36,855 nt of DNA from a virus. A program made the translations under genes and the position numbers. The notes beneath the pieces were generated by a model. That model worked only from the letters and a program-made list of their open reading frames with translations. It was not told the origin of the DNA and ran no database searches. The stretch covers positions 1-36,855 of IMG/VR virus record IMGVR_UViG_3300042154_001046; one strand, 5' to 3'. Each line of letters starts with the position of its first letter. Position 1 is the first letter of the stretch. Of the stretch, positions 16,068 to 23,482 are shown one piece after another.

Positions 16068-18966
16068 TATCCTTCTCAGTAATAAGGCGTGAAATCTTCA
16101 GCACAGCCACACGCATCTGGGGGCCACGGGTCTTGGCGGTCATGTCCTTCTTGGAGATTTCCGACACCTTGAACAGCGCCCCAAGCTGACGCTTGAAGTC
16201 CGCGTAGCCGAAGCTCATGTTGGCGCAGCAAGCCTTGAGCATACTCTGCTCGATGAAGTAGTCAATGTACCCCGGCGTTGCGCCGTGCTCAATGCGCCCC
16301 ATGATGCGTGATCTGGTGGTCGAGTCATCGACCTCCTTGCCGTTGCCAAGCTCTGCCAGTACGCGGTTGCCCTCGACGTGGCGGATAACGATGAACTGGC
16401 CGTAGTGCTCGCGGGTATAAGCGTTCAGGACATCTTCGGCGCTACGGGCGTTGCCTTTGATATTGTTGCGCATGCCGGTGACAATCCCGTGCAGGAACTC
16501 GATGATCTTGCCCATCGGTATGTCAATGATACCGGCATGGGTGCTCGACATGAGAATGCCAGCGCCGACCAGCTCGGCAATACCCGCCATCCAGAAGCGC
16601 TCATCATTGGTAGCGTTGAACTCCTTGTACATGTTCGACACGATCTCGGGCACCATTGTCTTGAGCAACTCGACGTTCTTGGCCATGTACTCGACCAGCA
16701 TGTGGCCAGCTACCGCATAGTTGTGCTGCAAGGACTTGACGATCTCAATCTCGTGCGGCTCCCATGTCAGCGGCTGGTCCATGATGAACTCCAGCAGGCG
16801 GCGAAGCTCGCCCTCAGACGCATGGTTGCGGCCCCCCGTGAGCATATCAACGGCGTGGGTGTTGGACGACATGATCGCCACGGTCATCCATGTGGACAGG
16901 TTCAAGCGCTCTTTGTTGGAGCCGGACTCCATACGCTCCTTGCCACGGCCCTCGGTCATGTCCAGCAGGAACTCGGGGAACCACTCGAAGTTGTTGCGGT
17001 TCTTGCTGGTGATCTCATCCGTAATCAGCGGGTTGCTGTTGAGTAGACCCAAGCGCTGCTGCATGGCTACGGGGGATGTGCCCTTGCCTGTGCGGTAGTG
17101 GGTGGGGTGGCCCCAGACGGATGCGGCTGCTTCCAGCGCCAGCGTCTTGCCTGTGCCGGACTCGGTTGAGCCGCAGTGGTAGGTCATGCCGTAGATACCC
17201 GTGAAGCGCATCAGGGGCGCTCCAGCACCGGCAAGCATGACGGCCAAGTGGGCGTACATCTTCTTGTGGATAAGTAGGTTGATGAACGCACGCCACGCCT
17301 CGATGGTGCCGGTTGGTTTGGTGTTTGCCACGATGTTCTCAAGTCCGGCCATAGGCACGGAGATGGGCGCTGCTGCCTTGCTGTAAATCTTGCCAGCGAA
17401 GACGTAGGTATCGTCCTCTTGCCAGCCATAGTTTGATGGCACTTTAACGGCTGCCTTACCGGTACTTGCTTGTTCCACGCATGCCCTCACATATTCAAAA
17501 AGGTTTTTGTCATTACCAGCGCCAAAGGAGGCGATGATGTTTTGTTGAGCCAGTGCTTTGACTGTCTCGTCTTTGCTCACCACCGCTCTTTGCGGGATGG
17601 TGATTGTTGCTGGGCCTTCTGGCCGCAGCGCTAGCATGTGAACAGTGTGTTCACCGCCGCTGTTCAGGATATCCACCACGAACAGATCGTATGGCAACAA
17701 CATCACCTGCTTCTTGGTTGTGTTGCCGTCAGCATCTTCCATCGACTTTTCGGAAAACACGCCGCCCTTGCTGCCGTAGCCGAACCCACGCGGAGGCGTA
17801 GGACGCAGCAGTTTCTTGACCTCGGGCGCGATGCTAGGGCTTTCCGATGGGATAACGATTTCGATTTCTTTCTCAGCCACGTCCATTTCAATCACACGGC
17901 CAAGCGCAAGCGGGTTGGTGATCTTGCCAAAGTGTTGACACCCGTCACAGCCGCCCGGGTTCTCGCTCTCAAACTTCACGCACGGGTACGGCCCCTTGAT
18001 CTGCGCCTGCTTTTCACGCATGCGCTGCTCGTCGTAGGGATGCAACCCACTGAGCCACGCCGCTGCACGCTCGCCGTCCGAACACTTCTGGGCAATGCTC
18101 AGCCAGCCACGCCACAAGGGCTCCATGCCGTCCTCTTCGGCGTTCTCTACGAAGTGCTTGAGCTGAGCGCAGCCGGTGCCGTTCTTGGTCTTCAGGAAGA
18201 TCGTGCCGAACTTGGTCGTGCTGTTCTCAAACAACTTGGCTCCGGCCATCGTAGTCGGCACTGCTGGCGCTGCATCTGGGCGCTTCCCCGGCAGGCTCAA
18301 CGCAGACGTTGCCGCTGCTGGAGCCGTCGTAGTTAGCTTGGCTGCAATGGCTTGGCTGATGGTGTCAAAGTTAAAGCGGTCGCCCTCGGTCAGCAGCTTG
18401 ACTTGCTTAGGCTCCCCGTACTTCCACGAGCCATCCTCTTTGTTCTTCTTAAAGTTGAACGTGTTGGGGATCCGCAGCACCCGTGCAGCGTCTGCTGTCA
18501 CAGTCATGTCGATGTTGAGCTTTTGCTGCTTGCACAGGCGCTTCAAGTTCTCGGCAGTGGGCTTCCACACAGCCACATCGATGTCTTCAGTGAACGGCCA
18601 GTAGCAGTGCAGCCCGCCGCCAGAGAACACGATCCACGGAGCGCCCAGCGCATCCAAGCCAGTTTCGGCAAGGAACGCACCGAGTGCCAGCGCAGCCTGC
18701 TTCTTGGAAGCGTAGCCGTCCATGTCGATGAACAGGGATTTGATGGAGCGAGCGTTCTCTGCCGTGCGCTTGCCCGATGTCTCGAACGATGCCAGTGCGA
18801 AGTAAACGTCCTGCTGTGCCTCGACCCAGTTGTCTACGGCAGGGTAAAAGTCTTCCAGATTCTCGACATACCGGTGCTCTTTCTTTTTTGTGCTCAGTTC
18901 CGCCGCGCAGTACAACCCGTTATCCGGGGACGGCAAAACCACCGCAAGGAATTCAAGCGGGTTCAT
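16030..18966 (-). CDS. Bifunctional primase-polymerase / DUF927-type helicase
   Basis: The 978-residue protein should prime and unwind DNA at the phage fork. The N-terminal third matches archaeo-eukaryotic primase (PrimPol) signatures: FIDMD (79-83) for catalytic metals, SGGGLHCYW (115-123), and NIDMT followed by ARVLRIPNT (161-169) for nucleotide binding. A cysteine cluster (C329, C340, C343, then H345) looks like a zinc knuckle. The C-terminal half has Walker A GSTESGTGKT (599-608) and Walker B-like PLITDE (646-651), in the arrangement of DUF927 superfamily-3-like helicases. AAGGA precedes the ATG. No separate DnaB or DnaG gene is visible in the window, so this protein probably fills both roles. 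Confidence 0.88.
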   Translation of the reverse strand: MNPLEFLAVVLPSPDNGLYCAAELSTKKKEHRYVENLEDFYPAVDNWVEAQQDVYFALASFETSGKRTAENARSIKSLFIDMDGYASKKQAALALGAFLAETGLDALGAPWIVFSGGGLHCYWPFTEDIDVAVWKPTAENLKRLCKQQKLNIDMTVTADAARVLRIPNTFNFKKNKEDGSWKYGEPKQVKLLTEGDRFNFDTISQAIAAKLTTTAPAAATSALSLPGKRPDAAPAVPTTMAGAKLFENSTTKFGTIFLKTKNGTGCAQLKHFVENAEEDGMEPLWRGWLSIAQKCSDGERAAAWLSGLHPYDEQRMREKQAQIKGPYPCVKFESENPGGCDGCQHFGKITNPLALGRVIEMDVAEKEIEIVIPSESPSIAPEVKKLLRPTPPRGFGYGSKGGVFSEKSMEDADGNTTKKQVMLLPYDLFVVDILNSGGEHTVHMLALRPEGPATITIPQRAVVSKDETVKALAQQNIIASFGAGNDKNLFEYVRACVEQASTGKAAVKVPSNYGWQEDDTYVFAGKIYSKAAAPISVPMAGLENIVANTKPTGTIEAWRAFINLLIHKKMYAHLAVMLAGAGAPLMRFTGIYGMTYHCGSTESGTGKTLALEAAASVWGHPTHYRTGKGTSPVAMQQRLGLLNSNPLITDEITSKNRNNFEWFPEFLLDMTEGRGKERMESGSNKERLNLSTWMTVAIMSSNTHAVDMLTGGRNHASEGELRRLLEFIMDQPLTWEPHEIEIVKSLQHNYAVAGHMLVEYMAKNVELLKTMVPEIVSNMYKEFNATNDERFWMAGIAELVGAGILMSSTHAGIIDIPMGKIIEFLHGIVTGMRNNIKGNARSAEDVLNAYTREHYGQFIVIRHVEGNRVLAELGNGKEVDDSTTRSRIMGRIEHGATPGYIDYFIEQSMLKACCANMSFGYADFKRQLGALFKVSEISKKDMTAKTRGPQMRVAVLKISRLITEKDNELLNSVPVGQD

Positions 18967-18981
18967 TAGCGTCCTTGGGGT

Positions 18982-19176
18982 TTACGCGAACAGGTCGAGT
19001 TGCTTTTCGTCGCGGACGGGGTATTCGTTGATAACGGCGAGGCGGCAGAAGCGGGAGTACAACTCAAACTGAACGTCGAGCGGGAAGCCCTCTGCTGTCC
19101 AGATGTTGTCGCAGTGCAAGATCAACTCGCGGTTGCTCAGGCTTGAAGGTTGTAGTGTTGACATATTTTTTTCCAT
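18982..19176 (-). CDS. Small hypothetical protein overlapping the HTH gene
   Basis: This 64-residue soluble protein contains LSNRELILHCDNIW and ends EKQLDLFA; no domain is recognised. It overlaps the end of the helix-turn-helix gene by 40 bases in the -1 frame. Its first ATG (19176) has GAGG only one base upstream, and the next ATG (19164) has no clear ribosome-binding site. Expression therefore probably depends on coupling to the gene before it, or on slippage at the A7 run described in the findings. It ends 15 bases before the PrimPol gene. Confidence 0.55.
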   Translation of the reverse strand: MEKNMSTLQPSSLSNRELILHCDNIWTAEGFPLDVQFELYSRFCRLAVINEYPVRDEKQLDLFA

Positions 19177-19415
19177 GCCTCGTCGGCAGAGCGTGAAGTT
19201 TGAAGGAATTTGAGCAGCGTTTCTACGCGGTGCTCGTACGCAGGAAAGATGTCTCCGCCTGCGAACCAGTTGTATGCGGTCTGGCGTGTAACGCCTAGCG
19301 CTTTGGAGATGCGAACGACAGAGAAGTCATGGTGAACAGCCCAACGTCCGAGCTGATTGCCCGGAGTCTTCGGCGCACGCATAACCATGTCGATTGTTTT
19401 TTGTGAGTAGGCCAT
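19137..19415 (-). CDS. Helix-turn-helix DNA-binding protein, putative regulator
   Basis: In this 92-residue protein, residues 32-51 (SVVRISKALGVTRQTAYNWF) form a classic helix-turn-helix of the Cro/transposase-like type. The flanking helices would complete a small DNA-binding domain. The ATG lacks an obvious ribosome-binding site (CCTTTAAGACCCTT precedes it). It lies directly after intergenic element A, one of the two non-coding stretches sharing identical ends. A role in controlling the PrimPol operon, perhaps by acting on these elements, is a reasonable inference. The coding end contains seven A residues (19166-19172). Confidence 0.7.
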   Translation of the reverse strand: MAYSQKTIDMVMRAPKTPGNQLGRWAVHHDFSVVRISKALGVTRQTAYNWFAGGDIFPAYEHRVETLLKFLQTSRSADEAWKKICQHYNLQA

Positions 19416-19425
19416 AAGGGTCTTA

Positions 19426-19524
19426 AAGGTGGGGGTACTCGCTGCGTCTGTGCCTTACTGGTTATTGCCACAATTCCCTGTTACGGGTCAGAGGCATCAC
19501 AGCATCCGCTTTCCCCCCGAAACT
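19426..19524 (-). promoter_or_regulatory. Intergenic element A: conserved-ended leader upstream of the HTH gene
   Basis: Read leftwards, this 99-base stretch starts AGTTTCGGGGGGAA and ends AGTACCCCCACCTT. Both 14-base ends are identical in element B (20123-20209), while most of the middle differs. The G-run and C-run could pair and close a stem about 80 bases apart. The element starts a few bases after one gene's stop and ends 10 bases before the HTH start codon. It could be a structured leader RNA, an operator pair or a recombination remnant; nothing seen decides among these. Confidence 0.55.
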
Positions 19525-19527
19525 TAC

Positions 19528-19812
19528 TTAGGTCTTGGCAGGGAACAGTTGGGCCAGCACAGCCTCATACTGGGTCTTGCGGCGCTCCAGCAGCGCTACC
19601 TTGTCCAGCTTGTCCAACAGGCTCGGGAAGTTGATGTCTTCCTTGGCGCACTGCTCTTGGATGTCTGCCTCAAGGCGAATGAGTTCATCGTCCAGCTTGG
19701 CCATCTCTAGCTCAGCTTGGCTGCGAACCTTGCGTGCTCGGATGGGTGCCAGTGCTTCGGACAGTTTCTCCTTGGACATGGCGATGATTTCTGCGAATGG
19801 TTTGAGTTTCAT
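19528..19812 (-). CDS. Coiled-coil hypothetical protein
   Basis: This 94-residue, highly charged helical protein has heptad-like residues throughout (for example MAKLDDELIRLEADIQEQ and LLDKLDKVALLERRKTQYEAVL). No catalytic or metal motif is seen. It starts in an ATGA overlap with the preceding gene, so the two are coupled. The opposite strand has an open frame of similar size, but the start overlap and ribosome-binding site support the leftward reading. It may be an oligomeric accessory protein; function unknown. Confidence 0.6.
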   Translation of the reverse strand: MKLKPFAEIIAMSKEKLSEALAPIRARKVRSQAELEMAKLDDELIRLEADIQEQCAKEDINFPSLLDKLDKVALLERRKTQYEAVLAQLFPAKT

Positions 19813-20108
19813 AATGTTTCTCCTGTGAGTAAAAGTTTGTTGTCTGGTTTGTTGAGGAATGCCAACGGGCTTTTTGGATCGTGTTTTGGTTTTTGGCTCT
19901 GTTCCTGACTCATCTGACCGAAAAGTGCTTGGCCTCCCTGTATGTGCCCGAAGCCTTGTTGCACGTACATCTGCTGCTGCTGTATGAGTCGGCGGTAGTC
20001 TTCCTCTTTCATGTGGCGAAGCTGCATCTCACGCTCGTGCTCGTACCTCTCTCGCTCAAGATATACGTCACGGTTGGCATCGTAAAGCTGGTTCGTTGTT
20101 ACTGCCAT
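19809..20108 (-). CDS. Charged, Gln-rich hypothetical protein
   Basis: This 99-residue protein has a helical Glu/Arg-rich half (DVYLERERYEHEREMQLRHM) and a Gln/Gly-rich middle (QQQQMYVQQGFGHIQGGQ), ending in a basic/Pro linker. There is no known domain. AAGGAG lies eight bases before the ATG, just after intergenic element B. It is coupled by ATGA to the coiled-coil gene that follows. The pair may form a complex, since both look like extended helices, but that is inference. Confidence 0.6.
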   Translation of the reverse strand: MAVTTNQLYDANRDVYLERERYEHEREMQLRHMKEEDYRRLIQQQQMYVQQGFGHIQGGQALFGQMSQEQSQKPKHDPKSPLAFLNKPDNKLLLTGETL

Positions 20109-20122
20109 GTCTTTCTCCTTGT

Positions 20123-20209
20123 AAGGTGGGGGTACTGACGGTGCTCTCCTTGTGACGGCACCAGTTTATTGGTAGAGAGCGAGGCGACTCCCGCGTTCCC
20201 CCCGAAACT
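20123..20209 (-). promoter_or_regulatory. Intergenic element B: conserved-ended leader downstream of the SSB-like gene
   Basis: This is the second copy of the conserved-ended element (87 bases). Read leftwards it has AGTTTCGGGGGGAA at the start and AGTACCCCCACCTT at the end, 14 of 14 bases each matching element A. Inside, GGTGC and GCACC could form a hairpin whose loop holds AAGGAGA, and ACCA/TGGT could form another. The SSB-like gene stops two bases before it, and the 99-residue gene's ribosome-binding site follows it directly. A structured RNA or transcriptional control element is likely; its type is unknown. Confidence 0.55.
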
Positions 20210-20211
20210 AA

Positions 20212-21183
20212 TTATTCGTCATCCCAGTCGGCAACGACATCGGCCAGCGCTTTCTTGCCGGGCACAGCCGTTGGCTTTGCCGCTGCTGCCTTCTTCACGA
20301 CTGGCTCTTCGTCTTCCTCGGGCGCTTCGACCACTGGGGCTGGCTTGGCCTTGGCTTTAGCCTTGGGGGCTGGTGCGGGGGCTTCGTCTTCCTCGGGCTC
20401 TTCGACCACTGGTGCGGCCTTGGCCTTCGGCGCTGCACCCTTGAGCGCATCAGCAGGCTTGCCCATGTCCATACCAGTGGAGTCCATCGTGATGGCTTTC
20501 TTGGCTTCGGCGGTGTCGCCCTGCTTGGTGGCTTCAGCGAACTCGTCATCAGTCAACCAGCGCATGGCCTTGAAGAACAGCTTGGGGGACTCGCTGGCAG
20601 TGTCGAACTTCATGCGGGTCACAACAGTGCTCGGGTCAACGCCTTGGGCCACGAGCCAGCGTGCGTACGCTTGCAGTGGGCGGTTGTCGCCTTCGTCCTT
20701 ACCGAAGATCGAGGTGGCTGGCAGGGATAACTGCATCACATCGCCTTCGATGTTGTTGGCCAAGACGACTGCCAAGCGCTGCTGGTAACGGCAAGCGCGG
20801 GTATTGCCAGTACCGGAACCGGCCACGTTCTGTGGGCAGGCTGCGCAGGTGTCGGACTGTTTGTTCTTGCTATTGGAGTCTGGTGTGTCGCCATCGTTGG
20901 ACTGACAGTCAGGTTTGGCGGCGGTTGCGTCCTTGTCGTACTTGGCGGCGTAGAACACACGGGCCACTTTCGGTGCGGCCTTGACGATCACCACATCGAG
21001 GAAGCGCTCATCGACTGCTGCGATTTCTTTGCCGTCAGAGATCAGACGGAACACGCCACCTTTGATCGACACGCGTTTGCCGCTGGCACCACCACCCGCA
21101 AGGGCTTTGGCAATGTCAGACATCTCGGCCTTGCGTGCGAAGGCGGGTACTTGGGCGGGGTTAAACAGAGCTACATTACTCAT
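20212..21183 (-). CDS. Putative single-stranded DNA-binding protein with zinc motif and acidic tail
   Basis: In this 323-residue protein, an N-terminal region with beta-like segments (about 38-80, 133-215) is interrupted by a cysteine motif (C93, C113, C116, C131) suggesting bound zinc. The last third is a disordered Ala/Pro/Lys/Glu linker in which APVVEEPEEDE-type units recur, ending in the acidic tip DWDDE. A basic/Pro linker with an acidic, aromatic-containing tip is typical of bacterial and phage SSBs (T7 gp2.5, T4 gp32), where it recruits replication partners. Its position among polymerase, helicase and nuclease genes fits. No OB-fold can be proved by eye. Confidence 0.6.
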   Translation of the reverse strand: MSNVALFNPAQVPAFARKAEMSDIAKALAGGGASGKRVSIKGGVFRLISDGKEIAAVDERFLDVVIVKAAPKVARVFYAAKYDKDATAAKPDCQSNDGDTPDSNSKNKQSDTCAACPQNVAGSGTGNTRACRYQQRLAVVLANNIEGDVMQLSLPATSIFGKDEGDNRPLQAYARWLVAQGVDPSTVVTRMKFDTASESPKLFFKAMRWLTDDEFAEATKQGDTAEAKKAITMDSTGMDMGKPADALKGAAPKAKAAPVVEEPEEDEAPAPAPKAKAKAKPAPVVEAPEEDEEPVVKKAAAAKPTAVPGKKALADVVADWDDE

Positions 21184-21194
21184 GGTCTTCTTTC

Positions 21195-21599
21195 TTACTT
21201 GCTTGGTTTGCGAACGGAAATATCGTACTCAGCGTTGGAGTTGAGTCCGGGTGGCAGAACGCCGGGGTTTTCTTCGAGGAACTGCTTCATGTTGGTCTGA
21301 GCAATTCGTTTCTCGAACAGGTCGAGCGCGTCATGCTGCGTCACAAAGGTCTTGAACGAGTCCCAGTCCGTTGTTGAGTAGCGTGTCTTGATCGACATGA
21401 CAACAGTGCCTTGCGGCGTGTTGACGGATGTGACGCCAAGCGCTTGCATCTGGTCTTTCATTGCATGCTTGATGTCGTCTTGCGTAGCCTTGAGCAACTC
21501 CACTTTCGTGTCGTACTCTCTGGTCAGGGTTTCGATTTCGCTGCGAATCTTTCGGTAGACCTTCGCTAACTTGTCGAGTGGTATGACTGTTGTAGTCAT
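21195..21599 (-). CDS. Widespread phage protein of the replication region, unknown function
   Basis: In this 134-residue protein, residues 1-55 are a charged helix (LAKVYRKIRSEIETLTREYD). Then come a short beta hairpin (VNTPQGTVVMS), TDWDSFKTFVTQHDALDLFEKR, and a C-terminal PGVLPPGLN motif. I recognise this layout from a family very common in phage replication regions, usually beside SSB or helicase genes, with no established function. GGAGAAG precedes the ATG. It lies 11 bases upstream of the SSB-like gene, so they are likely co-expressed. Confidence 0.65.
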   Translation of the reverse strand: MTTTVIPLDKLAKVYRKIRSEIETLTREYDTKVELLKATQDDIKHAMKDQMQALGVTSVNTPQGTVVMSIKTRYSTTDWDSFKTFVTQHDALDLFEKRIAQTNMKQFLEENPGVLPPGLNSNAEYDISVRKPSK

Positions 21600-21634
21600 G
21601 GGCTTCTCCTATTTTTGTTTGTCTAAGGTTGGAC

Positions 21635-21662
21635 AGTGTACACAGGTTTCTGGTCTTTGCAA
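21635..21662 (-). promoter_or_regulatory. Possible sigma70-like promoter before the 134-residue and SSB-like genes
   Basis: In the 68-base gap, read leftwards, TTGCAA (21657-21662) and TACACT (21635-21640) sit 16 bases apart, each matching four of six consensus bases. The -10 half overlaps the palindrome GTGTACAC (21636-21643), which could be an operator. It would drive the SSB-like gene separately from the helicase. The match is modest and may be chance. Confidence 0.25.
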
Positions 21663-21667
21663 CTCCT

Positions 21668-23230
21668 TTATTTTTTAATTTCCATGTTGAACATCTCAGT
21701 CAAAAGTGAGTGACTGCTTACATTACTTTGCAAGGCTTTGAACATCTTCTTCTCGATGGGGCTACCCTCGATGTGAATGACCGTCACCTTGTCAGAGTTC
21801 TGACCCTTCCTGTCAGCGCGTGCAATGCACTGCACGTACTGCTCAACAGACATCAACGGTCCGTAGAACACCACAGTGTCCGCAGCAGTTAGGGTAATCC
21901 CGTGTGCCGATGCCTGCGGTTGCATCACAAGGACTCGCGGGTTGGCTTCGGTTTGAAAGCGCTTGATGATGTCAGCACGCTTGGGCGCTGTAACGCCGCC
22001 GTGTATGCACTCCGCGCTGATGCCCTTCTTGAGCAGGTGCGTGTGCAGCGCGTCAATGCTGGAGCGGAACAGCGCGAAGATCAGAACCTTGCGGTCAGTC
22101 TCCTCAAGGATTTCTTCAATGACGCTAAGCCTTGGGCTGGCATCAAACTCTACTACCTCGTGGTCGTCCGTGTAGGCCGCACCACAACTGATCTGGAGCA
22201 GCTTGGACACGCTAGCTGCGGCATTGACCGCGCTGATTGTTTCCCCCGCCGCATGGATCATCATGCTGTCCTTGAGCAAGTTGTAGTACTTGGCCTGCTG
22301 CGGTGTGAGCGCCACTTCACGCGTCACGGTAACGACCGGTGGCAAGTCCAGACACTGCGCCTTGGTGAACCTGATGGCCGGTTGCAGCGCCTCATGCACG
22401 AGGTTCTTTGCGTCAGGCTTCGGTGCCCACTTGAACATGGTGATCTTGTTCATCACTTTGTCGCGCCATGCTGTGAAGAACTTCGGAACACCCTCCGGGT
22501 TCACCAGCTTGGCCAAGCCATACGCATCGACCGGAGACTGAGACGCAGGAGTTCCCGTCATCATCCACAAAAAAGTCTGGGGCTTGATGATTGTTGATAG
22601 GGACTTCCAGCGCTTGGTGCTCATGGTCTTGTACGCATTGGCCTCATCAACGATGACCAGATCAAACTTGCCGTTGGCCACGATCTCACTGGCGATCAGG
22701 TTCAAGCCCTCGTAGTTGGTGATGACGATCTCGTAGTTCTTCTGGATCATCTCGATGCGGCGCGATGCTTGCGGGTGGTGGGCAATGATGGCCGAGCGGT
22801 GGATGACGCTGTTGCTGATGTCTCCCATCCAAGCGGACTGCATGATCGACAACGGGCACAGGATAAGCACGCGCCTGATCTCCCCACGCTGCATCAGATA
22901 GTCAGCCGCCCACAGCGCACTGAGCGTCTTGCCTGTGCCGGGTTCACTGAACACGAACGCCTTGCGGTTAAGCGTCAGGAACGATGCCGTCTCGATCTGG
23001 TGCTCCATCGGCGTGTAGCGCCCGGGCCAGTCGTAGTTGCGTGTGATTGGCGATGGCAAGTTCTTGACGCCGAGGTTCTTGAGAACTCTGACTTCATCCA
23101 ACCCCCAGAAAACTGCTACCGAACTTGATCCGTCATCGTGCTCTTCAACTACCTTGCTTCTCGGAATTACCCGATACTTCTCAGGGCTGCGCGTACGCAA
23201 GAGCAGCGCCTTGTTCTCGATGATTTCCAT
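21668..23230 (-). CDS. SNF2-type superfamily 2 helicase/ATPase
   Basis: This 520-residue DNA translocase or branch-remodelling ATPase contains ordered SF2 motifs: EPGTGKT (96-102, Walker A), ILCPLSIMQSAW (motif Ia region), IVDEAN (193-198, Walker B), MTGTPAS (224-230, motif III). In the second RecA domain, ECIHGGVTAPKR and IARADRKGQ (motif VI) are characteristic of SNF2/SWI2 proteins. There is no extra nuclease domain. GGAGAAG precedes the ATG. Phage SNF2 proteins of this size are usual in replication modules next to VRR-NUC and PD-(D/E)XK nucleases, as here. A role in recombination or fork processing is inferred. Confidence 0.88.
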   Translation of the reverse strand: MEIIENKALLLRTRSPEKYRVIPRSKVVEEHDDGSSSVAVFWGLDEVRVLKNLGVKNLPSPITRNYDWPGRYTPMEHQIETASFLTLNRKAFVFSEPGTGKTLSALWAADYLMQRGEIRRVLILCPLSIMQSAWMGDISNSVIHRSAIIAHHPQASRRIEMIQKNYEIVITNYEGLNLIASEIVANGKFDLVIVDEANAYKTMSTKRWKSLSTIIKPQTFLWMMTGTPASQSPVDAYGLAKLVNPEGVPKFFTAWRDKVMNKITMFKWAPKPDAKNLVHEALQPAIRFTKAQCLDLPPVVTVTREVALTPQQAKYYNLLKDSMMIHAAGETISAVNAAASVSKLLQISCGAAYTDDHEVVEFDASPRLSVIEEILEETDRKVLIFALFRSSIDALHTHLLKKGISAECIHGGVTAPKRADIIKRFQTEANPRVLVMQPQASAHGITLTAADTVVFYGPLMSVEQYVQCIARADRKGQNSDKVTVIHIEGSPIEKKMFKALQSNVSSHSLLTEMFNMEIKK

Positions 23231-23245
23231 TGCTTCTCCATGTTC

Positions 23246-23479
23246 TTATTTGTTGTCGCCTTGATTGGCGCTCTTGCTGCGTAGTCGCGTGTTGCCCGGT
23301 ATGGTCTTGCCACCTTTGCGCAGGGGCTTGATGTGGTCGATGTCCTTGCCTGCGCGGTCTACGCCCTTCTTGTCGTACGCCCGCCGTGCCTTCTGGCGTT
23401 CGTGTTGGTCTGAACTAGGGCCGGACTTGCCGGTTTCTAAATCGCGCTTGTACTCTTTCTTGTAGTCTCTGGTTGCCAT
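23246..23479 (-). CDS. Small HNH-type nuclease-like protein
   Basis: This 77-residue basic protein contains DIDHIKPLRKGGKTIPGNTRLRS (47-69) and a later N72. That matches the HNH core: D48/H49 for the first histidine, the GG turn, and asparagines N63 and N72 at the later positions. The N-terminal half is Lys/Arg-rich and would contact DNA. It lacks the cysteine pairs of larger HNH proteins. Compact HNH proteins of this type occur in phage replication and packaging regions, but activity is not certain because the second histidine appears replaced by asparagine. Confidence 0.6.
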   Translation of the reverse strand: MATRDYKKEYKRDLETGKSGPSSDQHERQKARRAYDKKGVDRAGKDIDHIKPLRKGGKTIPGNTRLRSKSANQGDNK

Positions 23480-23482
23480 GAT

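Noticed and set aside
16378-17046. Long rightward open frame (222 codons) opposite the PrimPol-helicase gene
   Set aside because: It lies wholly inside a gene with clear enzymatic motifs, has no ribosome-binding site and reads as an antisense shadow.
21902-22597. Rightward open frame of 231 codons opposite the SNF2 helicase
   Set aside because: It is antisense to a gene with full SF2 motifs, has no ribosome-binding site, and its His/Arg/Leu-rich translation is typical of a shadow frame.
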